Shown piece after piece: positions 23,601 through 34,900 of a stretch of 64,000 bases of DNA; positions within the stretch are counted from its first letter, which is position 1, and each line of letters opens with the position of its first letter. The notes beneath the pieces were generated by a model. That model was not told the DNA's origin, did not search any database, and saw only the letters and a list, made by a program, of their open reading frames with translations. This DNA is from Siphlonurus alternatus (Eukaryota > Arthropoda > Insecta > Ephemeroptera > Siphlonuridae). Both the position numbers and the translations under genes were made by a program. The DNA lies in contig OX463778.1 in assembly GCA_949825025.1 (NCBI GenBank), positions 35,232,616 to 35,296,615 on the forward strand. The letters run 5' to 3'.

Positions 23601-26600
23601 AAGATATTGTTATCAGATGTCATGGCACACTGTATATTATATAACCAGAAAATTCTGCCAGAAAAAAGAAATTAAATGAAATAATGATCAAGAAATAAAA
23701 TATAAAATTTATACTCTGCAAATTTGAGACGAAGCAATTAACATGAGTGGGTGTCTAGCATATTAAGTGACCTGCATAATAAAATGACAATAAAAAAATT
23801 AGACTTTTGAAATTTGATTCCCTATAGTTGGGTTTATTTCCAAGTGTAAGCTGATAGCTCGTGCATTTCAATACTTTAATTTTTATTGTACAGTTCTTTA
23901 ATTGGAATACATGCAATAGAATCTTACCTATATGAATTCCAATTGTTAACTTTAAAAACTGTACTTTACTATAACACACATGCATCTCGCTTGTCAGTTG
24001 TAGTCTGTATACTGCAACTTTAGGTCTATTCTTAAAACTGTTCTGCACCCTATCGACCTCATGTCTTATGTCCATGTGCATAAAAATGGGTGCAGAAAGT
24101 GTACACCGGGCAGTGTTTACGAACAGGCCTTTTACTAATTTCTGGACGCTGCTTCTTTTAAAATACAAAAAATTTGTTAATATAATTACTTTAGAATTAA
24201 TTAATTAAATTTATTTTAATATCCTTGAAGGGCACAATGATATCAAATTTACAAATTAATAGTTTCTGCGAGGGACTTGATAAAATCTCGGCTGATGAAG
24301 TCCACTTCTGAGAAAACACTTTCGGAGACCTAGAATTTCATCGGTGACAACAAATTAAAATGAAAACTAATGAAATTTTTGCAGAAGAATTTTATTTTAA
24401 CATATTTTTTCAGCATATATACAAATATGTATATTTTTAATATAATAAATATTATATTTTGCGAATGGGAGCTAATATATAGGGGCTGCAATTGTCAGTG
24501 AACGCCTCACTTGCTGCTATAGCCTGCAAATGTTATGGGCCAGTGCCATGGCCAAACTCTCGCCACAGCTCCCCTCGAAGGCGCTGCTGGCTGGCATTTG
24601 GTGCAAATGCCACGGCATTCCCTCCCCGTCAAAGGTCATAGCGAGCACCGGGTGACGTCACGCCACGCACACCCACCGCGTGTTGAGATGTACGTGACAT
24701 AACCTCCTCCATTTAACTCTGTCGTATCTGCTTGCAGGTCAACTTGCCGGTCTTCTTTACAGAGAAGATTTAAGGTAAGATAATATTTCTCCATCTTTTG
24801 CAACCCTGCATGATAATAAATTAAATGTTTAATTATTTTGCTACATGTAGAGACTGATTTTTTTTAAATAAAATTATTGATTATTTACAGCACCCAAGTT
24901 ATTCAGAATAAGTACTATACAATTATAACTAGCAAAAAATAATAATAATGTCACAGGTATTAGTTGCAAATAACTTGGTTTTGCTTTATACGTTTGGTAT
25001 ATTTTATGAAAAAAAGTAATGAAAATTTATAACATTAATTCGTATGATTGCGTTTCCCGTATAAAAATGTATGTACCGGTATCAAGTTTTTAATTAAAAT
25101 ATATATAAAATTTTTTTTAAGCATTAATATAATTTCTGTAATGATTTTACATTTGACTGATGACCGAGTTTTATCGACTAAAAGAAGGGAGGGTTTTTAT
25201 TACAATTTTATGTCTGATACTGCACTAGTGCTGAGGGCCGTAATGGGATCGTCCGTCACAAGATTGCGCTTGGCTGCTGTCATTCGAAGTCGTTCGCTGC
25301 ATGGGTTAATTAGGTTATAAATGTGGCCGGCCGTTTTGCTTGCTGTTGCTGCACTGCACTCCATAGACCGCGTGCGTGTTCTGCGGCCACGCCCACTCGC
25401 GCACGGAACTCTCTTACTGCCCCTGTGGATCCGTCGGCTACCGTTTGTTGTTGCCAGAGTCTTTTAGGCCAAAACTATTATCAGAATATTCATATTGTGA
25501 CATTTTGGAACGTATAAACACTCCTATTATGCATGCATGCGTTATAATAAATTTGCATGAAAATTAAAACGTGCAATAAAAAGAATCCATTATAGTACAA
25601 AGCATGCATACACATACACAAAGCATTTTTATATACGAAGAGCTGTAATTTAAGGTATAGTTTTGATAGTTTATAAATTATATAATACGAGTGATCAATA
25701 TTTAGGTAAAAACTGACATTACTATCTGGCTACAAATGTAGTCTTTCAGTAATACAAATTCGATTCACTTGATTTTAATATTTTTTAATTATATATAAAA
25801 TTAAACTATTTGAACAGTTAATATATATGAGCGTATATATTATGCGGTTCTTTAAGTTTTAATTCTTTGGCTCGCGAAGCCTTATATACTGTACTGTATA
25901 TATCACAGTGCGTGATCGTATTACACTACCCCCCTTGACATGATTCTCCTTATCATGATTTTATTGTATGACCTTATCTATGGCTCATATCTGAGACACA
26001 TTTTATGTCCAGATGTTTAAAAAAAAAAAAGCCCCATAGAAATATTCGTGTACGTGATGTGTATTTGTTTAGGTACAGTAGGTCATGCCTCACCGTGCAT
26101 GCATGCTTGCCAAACCAGCACGCATGCAAGATTACTGTGGCAGTAATTTTTAACTTATTTTGAACATGGCACTACTATTTACATATAAATTGGGGAAAAG
26201 TAAAATAAAACTTTTTTTACAGAAAACGATAGTGAAACTAAAACTGTATTAATTTATTAATTACAAAATTAAATTATTATATTTGTATTCAATTTTATAA
26301 ATCTTTAATGTATCAAAATGAGGTGCAAGTTGTTATTCCTAAACTGTGCGACTAGGTGAAATACTGCGTAAAAATTTAATGCTATTAACGTGGTTCTGCT
26401 TTTTTCTGTACCCATGTAATATAACATGTATAATAATCCACGTTAATTGTGCATTGCATTTTACTGAGCGTCTCTTAACTCCATTAATACTAATTTAACA
26501 CAGTACGCTGCGGAAATTCTATTAACCATATGTATGTCTGTCGTGATTTACATTTCCGCTTGATGTTTCGTTTCCTTTTAGTAAACAAAATTAAAATAAC

Positions 26601-27041
26601 AATTATTGAAAATATCCGTTTTGGTCAGTATATTTATTAATTTATTATATAGAATTTATTTACAAGTGGTTCATGTATTATACCACAGTCATAATATTCA
26701 AATATTATAGTGAAATGAAATAGTATATATTATATATATAATGCATATATAATTAATATATTATATACGTACTGTATATAATATATATTATACGACTGTA
26801 TAATTTTTCATTGCATGCAATTAATGATTACGCTTGAACATCTAAATACAATATTATATAGACTATATAGTATATATTATATATTATGTAATTCACTCAC
26901 TGCAATTAACTGCATCTCTAAGAGACAAAGATATGCAGATCTGCAAATTTGGGGGAGTTTTGAAAAGCACCAAGTTAAAAAGGATATGTCTTTTAAAAAT
27001 TAAGTTCATCACGCGTTCTCCCACAATAATACCCACAATTA
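20671..27041. other. Long intergenic stretch, no gene seen
   Basis: AT-rich with GC-rich islands at about 20970-21050, 21300-21500 and 24530-24740; the last contains TGACGTCA at 24653-24660. A 37-base block at 24738-24774 is bracketed by CTTGCAG and GTAAGA and could be a non-coding exon. Short imperfect inverted similarity links 22907-22922 to 24110-24125. A 137-codon minus-strand frame at 24168-23755 has no recognisable features and is not called. Confidence 0.45.
21300..21500. promoter_or_regulatory. GC-rich island, candidate conserved non-coding element
   Basis: The strongest compositional island of the intergenic space. It holds CGTCGCCGCCGCACGAGG and GGGCCGGGCAGCGATGACGG, with the AT homeodomain-like core CTAATAAATC embedded. 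No long reading frame and no tRNA-like or inverted-repeat signature is visible. The regulatory role is inferred from composition alone. Confidence 0.3.
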
Positions 27042-27207
27042 AACAGGGCAATGATCGAGGAACATTCGTACATCGACGGCGAGCGAAAATATATCCTAAC
27101 TCCATTTTGCTTAGAGGTACGATATTTTTTTCAGCTTACCAAAATTGAGTTAGGATATATTTTCGTTCGCCGTCGATGTACGAATGTTCCTCGATCATTG
27201 CCCTGTT
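27042..27207. mobile_element. Near-perfect 166-bp hairpin (young MITE or foldback)
   Basis: AACAGGGCAATGATCGAGG at the left is exactly complementary to the right end. The arms (27042-27109 and 27140-27207) pair over 68 bases with only two or three mismatches, around a 30-base loop. The inner arm half, ATATATCCTAACTCCATTTT and its mirror, recurs as a second hairpin immediately downstream. Such identity implies recent origin or gene-conversion-like repair. Confidence 0.8.
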
Positions 27208-27210
27208 GGT

Positions 27211-27290
27211 AAATATATCCTAACTCCATTTTGCTTAGAGGTATAATACGATATTTTTTTCAGCTTACCAAAATGGAGTTAGGATATCTT
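27211..27290. repeat. Second copy of the inner hairpin unit
   Basis: Repeats the core of the preceding hairpin: AAATATATCCTAACTCCATT, loop TTAGAGGTATAATACGATATTT, then AAATGGAGTTAGGATAT. It differs from the first by a 5-base insertion in the loop. This suggests the 80-bp unit is the basic mobile or duplicated module. Confidence 0.75.
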
Positions 27291-30200
27291 TTCGCTACCA
27301 CTTCGATATATTCAATATTTGTTAACAAATCTTGAATATATTGTTCCGTAGGATATAATTATAATTTAAAACCCCCGTTACCTCTGATTATTATATAATA
27401 GATGGTTTCATGACAGTGTAATAAGTGCATGTCTGCAAACTGAGCGATAAAAAAAAAAATACAAAAGTAATACACTCGTGTTCTGCTGCCTCACAAAAGC
27501 AATGCATTAATTGCTTTCCACAATTAAGTAGAGAAGGCTGCATACCTGCAAGGCAATAATGGCGGTCAAGCGAGGTTCTTTGTCGCGTGAAACCACCGGC
27601 ATTTATAGTACAATTATAATTATGTTCCTATATTTATGTTAATGCCATAAATGCAAATCACATTTTCCTTAATAACCATGCATTGTATAAAATATTAAAT
27701 TTTATATAATTTAACATATAGAGCCCTGCATGATACGAAATCTCTTTGTGTTTGTGTTATAATACACCTTTCGTTCTTTCTGTCAGCTTATATAAATTAC
27801 AATGTAGTGAAAGCTATAGAATACATTTAAAAAAGAAAAGTACATGAATTTTTATCTAGATATACTATCAAATGTCAGCTTTATTTACGTAAGACATGGC
27901 ATGCAAAGTACAATATTCAATAAGGTGGCTGCTGAGAAGCGGTTTGCTCGCATCTTATCATTTATGTTAGTGGTTCGACGAGGGAGCGAGGCACCTCTAG
28001 CCGTATCTCGCCGTGTTATCACAAAGCCAGCGTGCAAGCCGTGACATCCGCCGCTGATAAGAGATAAGCCGAGCGGCCAGCAGCAGAGCCAACCGTGGGA
28101 CGACGAGGATGGACTAAATATCAATATTTTTTACGTGAAATTGTTGCAACTCCACTATCATAACTTTATAACGGGAGCCCAAAATTTCGTACTTTGTTGA
28201 AAAGTCAATGTACAGCCCACTTAATGGGTGCATACATGAACAAAATGTGTCAATTTCCCCATAAAATACCAATCAATCAAACAGCCCACTTACTTAATAC
28301 TTACACAAAATCACTTTTAAAACAACAGTTTTTTTATATGCAATTTGCAATTACTGCATGTTAAAAGATCTTTTAACTTTATTTATTGCAGTTATTTGAG
28401 TTATTATATTATGAAAATACAGTTTCAATTCAATATATAAATTCAGGGTCGGACTGACCATAAGAGTTAGATCGCTCAGTAACCCTCCTGTAGTCCCACC
28501 CTCCTCCAGTAAGAGATCCCTAAAACGTTAAAAATATTATAGGCCCATATAATAAAATTATATGATCAAGTATCAAGTACACTTGAAAAATTATATTATA
28601 ATTTTATACCATGAGAGCATGATGGAAATAACTTCCATGCATCATGAGAGTTAAGACCCGCGTATCTTTGTGATACCTGGTGGGCGGAGCGTCTAACATA
28701 ATCATTTGGCAGCGATTGAATTTACCGGATGCAAAAAGGTGTGCTGGGTGTGCAGTCTAATTTTGAAGAGTTGTACTTCGGGGTGTAATTGACGTACGCC
28801 CTCTTAGGTGCTTGCATGTGACGTCAGATCGGGAGTTTCAACGGTCATCGGCATCCTTGTTGGTGGAGCTAACAGTCATGTTCAAGCATAGGACTAAACA
28901 TTAAAAAAGTTATTCAAAAATATATAAAGAAAATTTTTAAAATTCTGATGTGAGGAAATGTTTACAAATTTAATTTTAAAAATTTTTTGGCTCAATTTTT
29001 TTCATTTTTTTTAAACAATTTATAATATTATTATTTAATATTTTGCCTGCATGCAAAATTTTCTACTACTCCACCGTCATGGCGGCCTGCCGGACAAGTT
29101 TACACATCCCCTGCATGTAAGGTAGACTGATAGCATTGCTCTTGCAACCAACTTCTATAACTGGCAAAGCGATGTAATATACATCATGAAAATTTTAGAA
29201 AAATTGCTGTGTAAAACTAAAATTAAAACCAAGTTCAATCGCACGGACAATGTGAGTACTTTCAAACTTTCAATTGATAAAATTAAATTATTTCATTTCA
29301 ATTTTTTTACTGTTCATTTTCAACCATATATATATATAAAGGGAAAAAAATATTAAGTAAAGGTGTAAAGTATCAAAAATCATAAAACTTTCACAATATA
29401 TTTTTATGGCGATATTCATGAGGCCTCGCACCGTCATTAATTTCTAATCGCACATAATTGGTACGAGTACGATTCAACTTTTATTATTAAAGTTATAATT
29501 GAATACAAACAATACATTAACGAACGTAATACATGCTGCATTATTTGTTCACTCGACTCAATTAACGACCACGGCAGAGTGCAATCCTAATAACCCAATA
29601 TTATCTATAATATTATGACATTTTGACATATACCGGTACCATCAGTACTGCATGCAGATTGCCATAATTTTGTCTAGGAAAAGTAATGTAAACCAAATTT
29701 AGTTATTTAACTGTACATTTTTTTATTATTATATAAAATATTTTCATAGAAAATTGATAATAATTACTGCAATAATTGTTTACTTATCTGCAATAAATAA
29801 AACATTGTATTATACATTATAAAATGATTTTTTTTATTTTAATTTAATTGATTCAATCTTCAGGAAAGAAGCTAACAATTATTGTAATATGTAGACATTT
29901 TAATTTTATTGAAAATTCAAATAAATTTAATTTCCTTTTTATGTATTAATTTTATGTACAATACAACAAAAAAACACATGCAATACTATTTATGCTGTAT
30001 TATAGTTCCATGACCTCATCAAATTTCAAAATCGAATTCTTCAATAAACGCACACAATTTTATAGTATAGTTTTCTATAATTTTATATTCAAATTTTTTA
30101 TCTCTTATTAATAATTTTCTTCAAACATTTTGATTTTTGTTCTTTTTCCCTATAAACCTAAAACTTCAATTTGTTAAATTAGGGTCCCTTTTCCTAAAAG

Positions 30201-30413
30201 TCGTCAATGCCAAAGAATTAAGTATAATTTTATTACAAACTCAAATATAAATTTAAAATGTACAATAAAATAATATCGGTCAAGTGGTCTATAAAAAACG
30301 CATCTCACAAATTCTAAATTCACTGCTCATGTGAACCAGCTGATGCACTTGATGCACTTATTTACTCATACTCAGTAGATACTTCTATATACGTCAGTCC
30401 GACACTAGTGTAC
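27291..30413. other. Intergenic DNA, possible 2-kb non-autonomous transposon
   Basis: A GC-rich patch at 28000-28110 includes two GATAAG sites and CGGCCAGCAGC. CAGGGTCGGACTGACC starts at 28444, and a diverged complement CGTCAGTCCGACACTAG ends near 30408; these could be the ends of an element of about 1.97 kb. No target duplication is visible and no transposase is encoded. TGACGTCA lies at 28819-28826. The rest is AT-rich and empty. Confidence 0.35.
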
Positions 30414-30548
<135 letters not shown>

Positions 30549-30650
30549 GTTGTTTTGCTGCTGTATAGATGCATTTTACAGTTTGTCTTTTCTACCAAAA
30601 AAAGTTACAACATACGAATATTTTAATATTTCATTGTTTCAGTAACACAC

Positions 30651-30796
30651 CAGTGACGTAGTCATCCGGAAAAAAAAATAGAAGTTTTTCAGGAAGGAAG
30701 GGGTATTATACTTTAAAGCTCCCTATAATGCCATGACCAATTCGGGGGGTAGCCCTCCTAGCCCCCCGCCCTCCTTGTCTGTCTATAACGCCACTG
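30651..30796. mobile_element. Possible MITE with CAGTGRCGT ends
   Basis: Starts CAGTGACGTAGTCAT and ends ATAACGCCACTG, giving short inverted ends of the CAGTGGCGT type seen in many hAT-like MITEs; the interior has a G/C-run region. The flanking octamers TAACACAC and TACAGGAT do not match, so the boundaries are uncertain. Confidence 0.4.
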
Positions 30797-31296
30797 TACA
30801 GGATACTCGTATATTATAGAAAATTCTATTTTTTAATATGCAAAGGTTATAAATTGGCCTATAAAATTGGCAGAGTATACGAAAGAGACTCGATATTAGT
30901 AAATAAATTATGAAGAGTGACATTTGATGTAGTTAATGTTCTCTTTGATAAGTCACCTGACGAGAAGATATTGAACCACTTTCGACTGTGATGTAATCGA
31001 TATTAATATATAAATCATATCATATCTGCAGTTAAAACATTCATGATAAATCAGCTTATTAAAATTGGCTCAATTTTTTACATAAAAAATATATGGTTTG
31101 TAATATTAAAATATATTTTAAAATTGACATAGGATCATAATTTCATATTTAGACACAATGAGGTGCAAATATTATGCCTCATGGGAATCAAAAGAAGGGT
31201 TTGCCCTCATTTTTGTTACCCCTAGCTCTTATTATAATAGGCACACACGAAAAGACTGAACATTATTATAACATGCATTGATATGCGCGCGCATAC

Positions 31297-31586
31297 TTGA
31301 ATGGCTCGAGCGGTCGGTTTGTTTTAAACTTCAGTCGGTCGCGGTACGTAGGTGCAGCTTGTAGGTGTAACCGCGTGCCACGCCTTCCTGTGCACGCTCG
31401 CTCGCGGCGGCCGCTGGTGCCATGGCCCCAAGCCGGGAGCGACGCTAGCGCCAGTAGGCCTCAGCAGCTTATCAGTGTCGTTCGTGCCTTCATCGCGGCC
31501 TCATGTGTGCTCGTGTAGTGAATAAGTCTCGTGCATCAATGCAGCAGCAACAATCGTGGTCCGTCCTCCCCCCGTGCCTACTGAGG
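31297..31586 (+). promoter_or_regulatory. Candidate distal promoter and non-coding first exon of the ATP8B-like gene
   Basis: An abrupt GC-rich block ends at a consensus donor CTGAGG|GTGAGT (31586/31587). An arthropod-like initiator TCAGTC lies at 31331-31336. The exon at 45727 has a true acceptor and so requires an upstream exon; this block is the best candidate in view, 14.1 kb away. It has no good ATG frame, consistent with 5' UTR. Transcript evidence would be needed to prove the link. Confidence 0.4.
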
Positions 31587-34534
31587 GTGAGTGCCCTGCC
31601 CCCCTCACTTCACACGTGACTGCTAAATAATTAATTAGTAATTTAAAGTTCTTAAAGTGATATTAATATAATTAATTGATCAATTTATTTATAGAAACAG
31701 CCACATCTGTGTTCATAGTCGTAATCAGATCTTTTTTTTATATATAGTGAGGTGTGTGTTGTAATACTTGTAATGACTTAGTTTTTTATGTGCTAAGGTC
31801 ATTGATAAGTTAAAAAGCTTATACATACTTGTAATTGCTTAAAACTGTTACACTTTTAAAAATGTGAGAAAGAAAGAAAAAAAATCGTTCAAATATATTG
31901 AATTTCCTTTTTTTTATTGTGAATATTTTGATGATGTTAAAAAACGTGCATTTTATCTACGTTATTGTCGTACGGTAAAGCTATTTACTTCACAAATAGT
32001 TTTTTTTTTCTATTTTCTTGGTTTTTATCATAAATTTTCCGTCTTGCTGCACACTTGCAAGCTAAAGGCTTAGTGACTAATGCCAGCGCTTCACAAGTAA
32101 GTTGATTTATTATGGCATGGTGGTGCTGCTTGGAGTATTTTGCTGCCATGCTTTGTGACGCTATTAGAGCCAGGAATCTCCCCCGAGATTTCCCTTAAGT
32201 GTGTGCAAGTTCCAACCCTCCCCTAACTGGGGCGACAACTTTACAACCCCGTTGTCTTCGCACCTGACCTCTGACCCTAACCCTTCATTACATCAGGGTG
32301 TTCGAAATAACAGATAAAAATTTGTCATTAAAAAAAAAAAAAAAAATCTGTAATCAACAACAATACGTGATGAACTAGAGTCTATATTCTCGAAGTATTG
32401 TGTAAATTATGTTTAATATCATCATGTAGATAAAAATGTGTAAGAATGGTGATTTGTGACGGCTATCTTTCTGATGAGTCATTTTTTTTTTTCCATACAA
32501 CATTTTTTCAAGCTGCTTTAACAAAAATGGGTGTTGGCAACATTTTTTACGAACAAGTGCAATAAAAGTTAAATTTTCCATATCTGCATACATCATGTGC
32601 GTATGCTTTTTGGTGTATACACTGTATACAGTAAAATTGAATATTATTTAAGTTCAGTAAAAAATTGCTTGAATTCGCAGTTCCAAAGATAATTATTAAA
32701 TAACTAGTGATTGTAAATGACCAACAAACTTCTCCCATCTTCTATTATGTACATTTGTATAATATTTCTCATTTAGTGAAATACCAGCTTCTTCTTCAGT
32801 CTTCTCCCTAAAAGAAAAAAAAAAATGTAATAAAATATTATTTATTACATAGTTAAACTACTTCAGCATTTTACATATTACAGCTGTCACATCACTCCTT
32901 ATTACTTTACTCGGGTTGTAACGACGACAGAATATTTAATGAAAGAAGAAACCTCTACGGCAGAATAATTATTTTCTTAATTGCACATCAATTAGCGCCT
33001 CTTGATTTTTTATTTTTAATTTTAAGAGGGGCAAGACGCTTTTATTTTTCACTCGTAAATTACTTTTTTTTTTCGGCTAGCAAACCGAAAAAAATTTAAT
33101 TTATTTTGTTACATCATTTTGATGGTGTGGTATTGTTTAATTATTTAGTGTGTCTGATAATAACTTTCCAATATCACATAAGTATCGCAATAGTAAGTTA
33201 TTTATATATAGCTGCAGTATACAAGGTTTTCTTTCAATTATTTCTGTTGTGCCCAACATGCAAATCATGAAAATGAACACTTGTAGTATATTTCCTATGT
33301 ATGTATCAGAAAAGCTTGCTTGGGTTTCGAAACAAATGGCAGCTCACGGTTATATTTGGCTTACAAAAACACTCAAGGAGTGCGCTTCATTGCATTTGGA
33401 TAGAAAGTTTTCAGACAGGAAAAAAAGTATCAAAACAGTTTTTGTACTTACAATAGACCACAGTATCTTGAAAACTTATCTGAAGTCTGTTATTTACTGT
33501 AGTAAAATAATTATGTATAATATTTATAACAAATTTTAAAGTAAACTTAATTGATTATCACTCTTGAATTCTCTTTTCTTTCCTATATTCTAAAAAAAAA
33601 AAACAGAATCGCTACTTTTGTTTGAATTATTTTTATTATTATTACATGTATGATTGATATCATGATGTAAATTAAACTGTTGTTTCTGTCATAGTAAAAA
33701 TAATTTTTTTCTGATTTCGTTTGCAGTACTGCTCGCATGTTCATCAACTTGGCTCCCGCAGTAAATGTTTTCTGTCATGCGATGTATTTTAATATTTTAC
33801 GGTTTGGTTTAGCGAAAAAACTATTCTATTTTTACAATTTTTAAAGTAATTTAATAAACAAATAAACAAAACTCAACAAGTTTTAACAAGAGTATACGAC
33901 AAAATTTAAATTTGCTTATTTTTGTGACAGCATATCCAAATAAATGCGTAAGATCCATATAGTATAATTAGTAATTAAAGATGTTTGATATCTGTCATTC
34001 AATACTGATATATATACAGTGAAAACAAGTATTGATTGTGATACAAGACCTATTTAATATGAAAATTATATATCATTTATACTATATATTTGTTTTTTTT
34101 TTCCCTTAAAATGCTATTTGGCAAGGCTTAAAACATACTCGTATTTATATTATATCTATAGAATTTATGAAAAACTAAGAATGCATTCTTATATTTAATA
34201 GATAGAGGTACGATAAAAGGGGGGTTGTTCGCCACAACTTGACCCATCAAGGTCACGTAGTGACGTCACGCGGTCCGGTGTCAGTATGGCTGTACTGCTG
34301 CTGCGATTGCTCGCGGTGTCACGTGACTCCTCGAGCAGTACGCTGAGACAAGTGGCACTTGATCTCTATGCCGACACCGAGTGTGTGTGTGCCTGTATGA
34401 CTTCACAGGCGTGAGATACAGTCCCAATATTGTTGAGCTTGTGTACTTGACAAGAATAAGGCATGCACACCATATTAATATTATGTATACTCTAATAAGT
34501 AATACTGTCTGCCTAGATAACATGCAGTGCACAC
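31587..34534 (+). other. Presumed ATP8B-like first intron, part 1; no gene seen
   Basis: AT-rich with A and T runs. A 129-codon plus-strand frame at 33150-33539 shows no domain, signal peptide or splice context and is treated as chance. A GC-richer island with GTGACGTCAC lies at about 34240-34380. Confidence 0.45.
34240..34385. promoter_or_regulatory. GC-rich island with CRE palindrome
   Basis: Contains GTGACGTCAC (34260-34269) and a TCACGTGAC E-box within a GC-rich patch, close to a second TGACGTCA at 34574-34581 inside repeat R. If 31.3 kb is the promoter, this lies in the first intron. Confidence 0.35.
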
Positions 34535-34900
34535 CCGTATTACGGGTCTTTCACCACACATCACAAAACAATATGACGTCATGATTGAGTAGGCAAAACA
34601 TTGTCAGCAGTATAGCAGATACGTGCTAAATTTGGTCTCGAAATTTATTTCTCCCGGCTATTCACATAATTTTTCACAGAATTTTCTTTCATAAATGATG
34701 ACAAGAAAAACCAGTGCTATAATTAGTGGGAAAAAAATGGCGACCAAAATTATTATTAAAAAGGAGATGTTGTGAATTACGTTAACACGCACAGCATAGG
34801 ATTTTAGGGTATTCTGCCTACATTCCGAAGATCTTCGGGCGACTTCGGGCATCTCCGTGCCACCCAAAAGTAAACATGAAATTCCCGTAATTATAATCAT
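34535..34900 (-). repeat. Dispersed repeat R, copy 2, with small membrane-protein-like ORF
   Basis: Minus-strand relative of 10943-11328. The frame from 34900 to 34658 includes EMPEVARRSSECRQNTLKSY, AVRVNV, a hydrophobic segment (FLIIILVAIFFPLIIALVFL) and IYERKFCEKLCE before TAG. Compared with the other copy, length changes are single codons or a 9-base insertion, so the frame is never broken. The hydrophobic segment would make one membrane span. Downstream sequence and the GGTGAAAGACCCGTAATACG end are shared. The product is unknown. Confidence 0.6.

Noticed and set aside
23755..24168. 137-codon minus-strand open frame
   Set aside because: No recognisable domain, signal or splice context. 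Part of it overlaps a short dispersed inverted match; length is plausible by chance in AT-rich DNA.
33150..33539. 129-codon plus-strand open frame
   Set aside because: Low-complexity-free but matches nothing I know; no promoter, no exon boundaries, AT-rich codon use like its surroundings.
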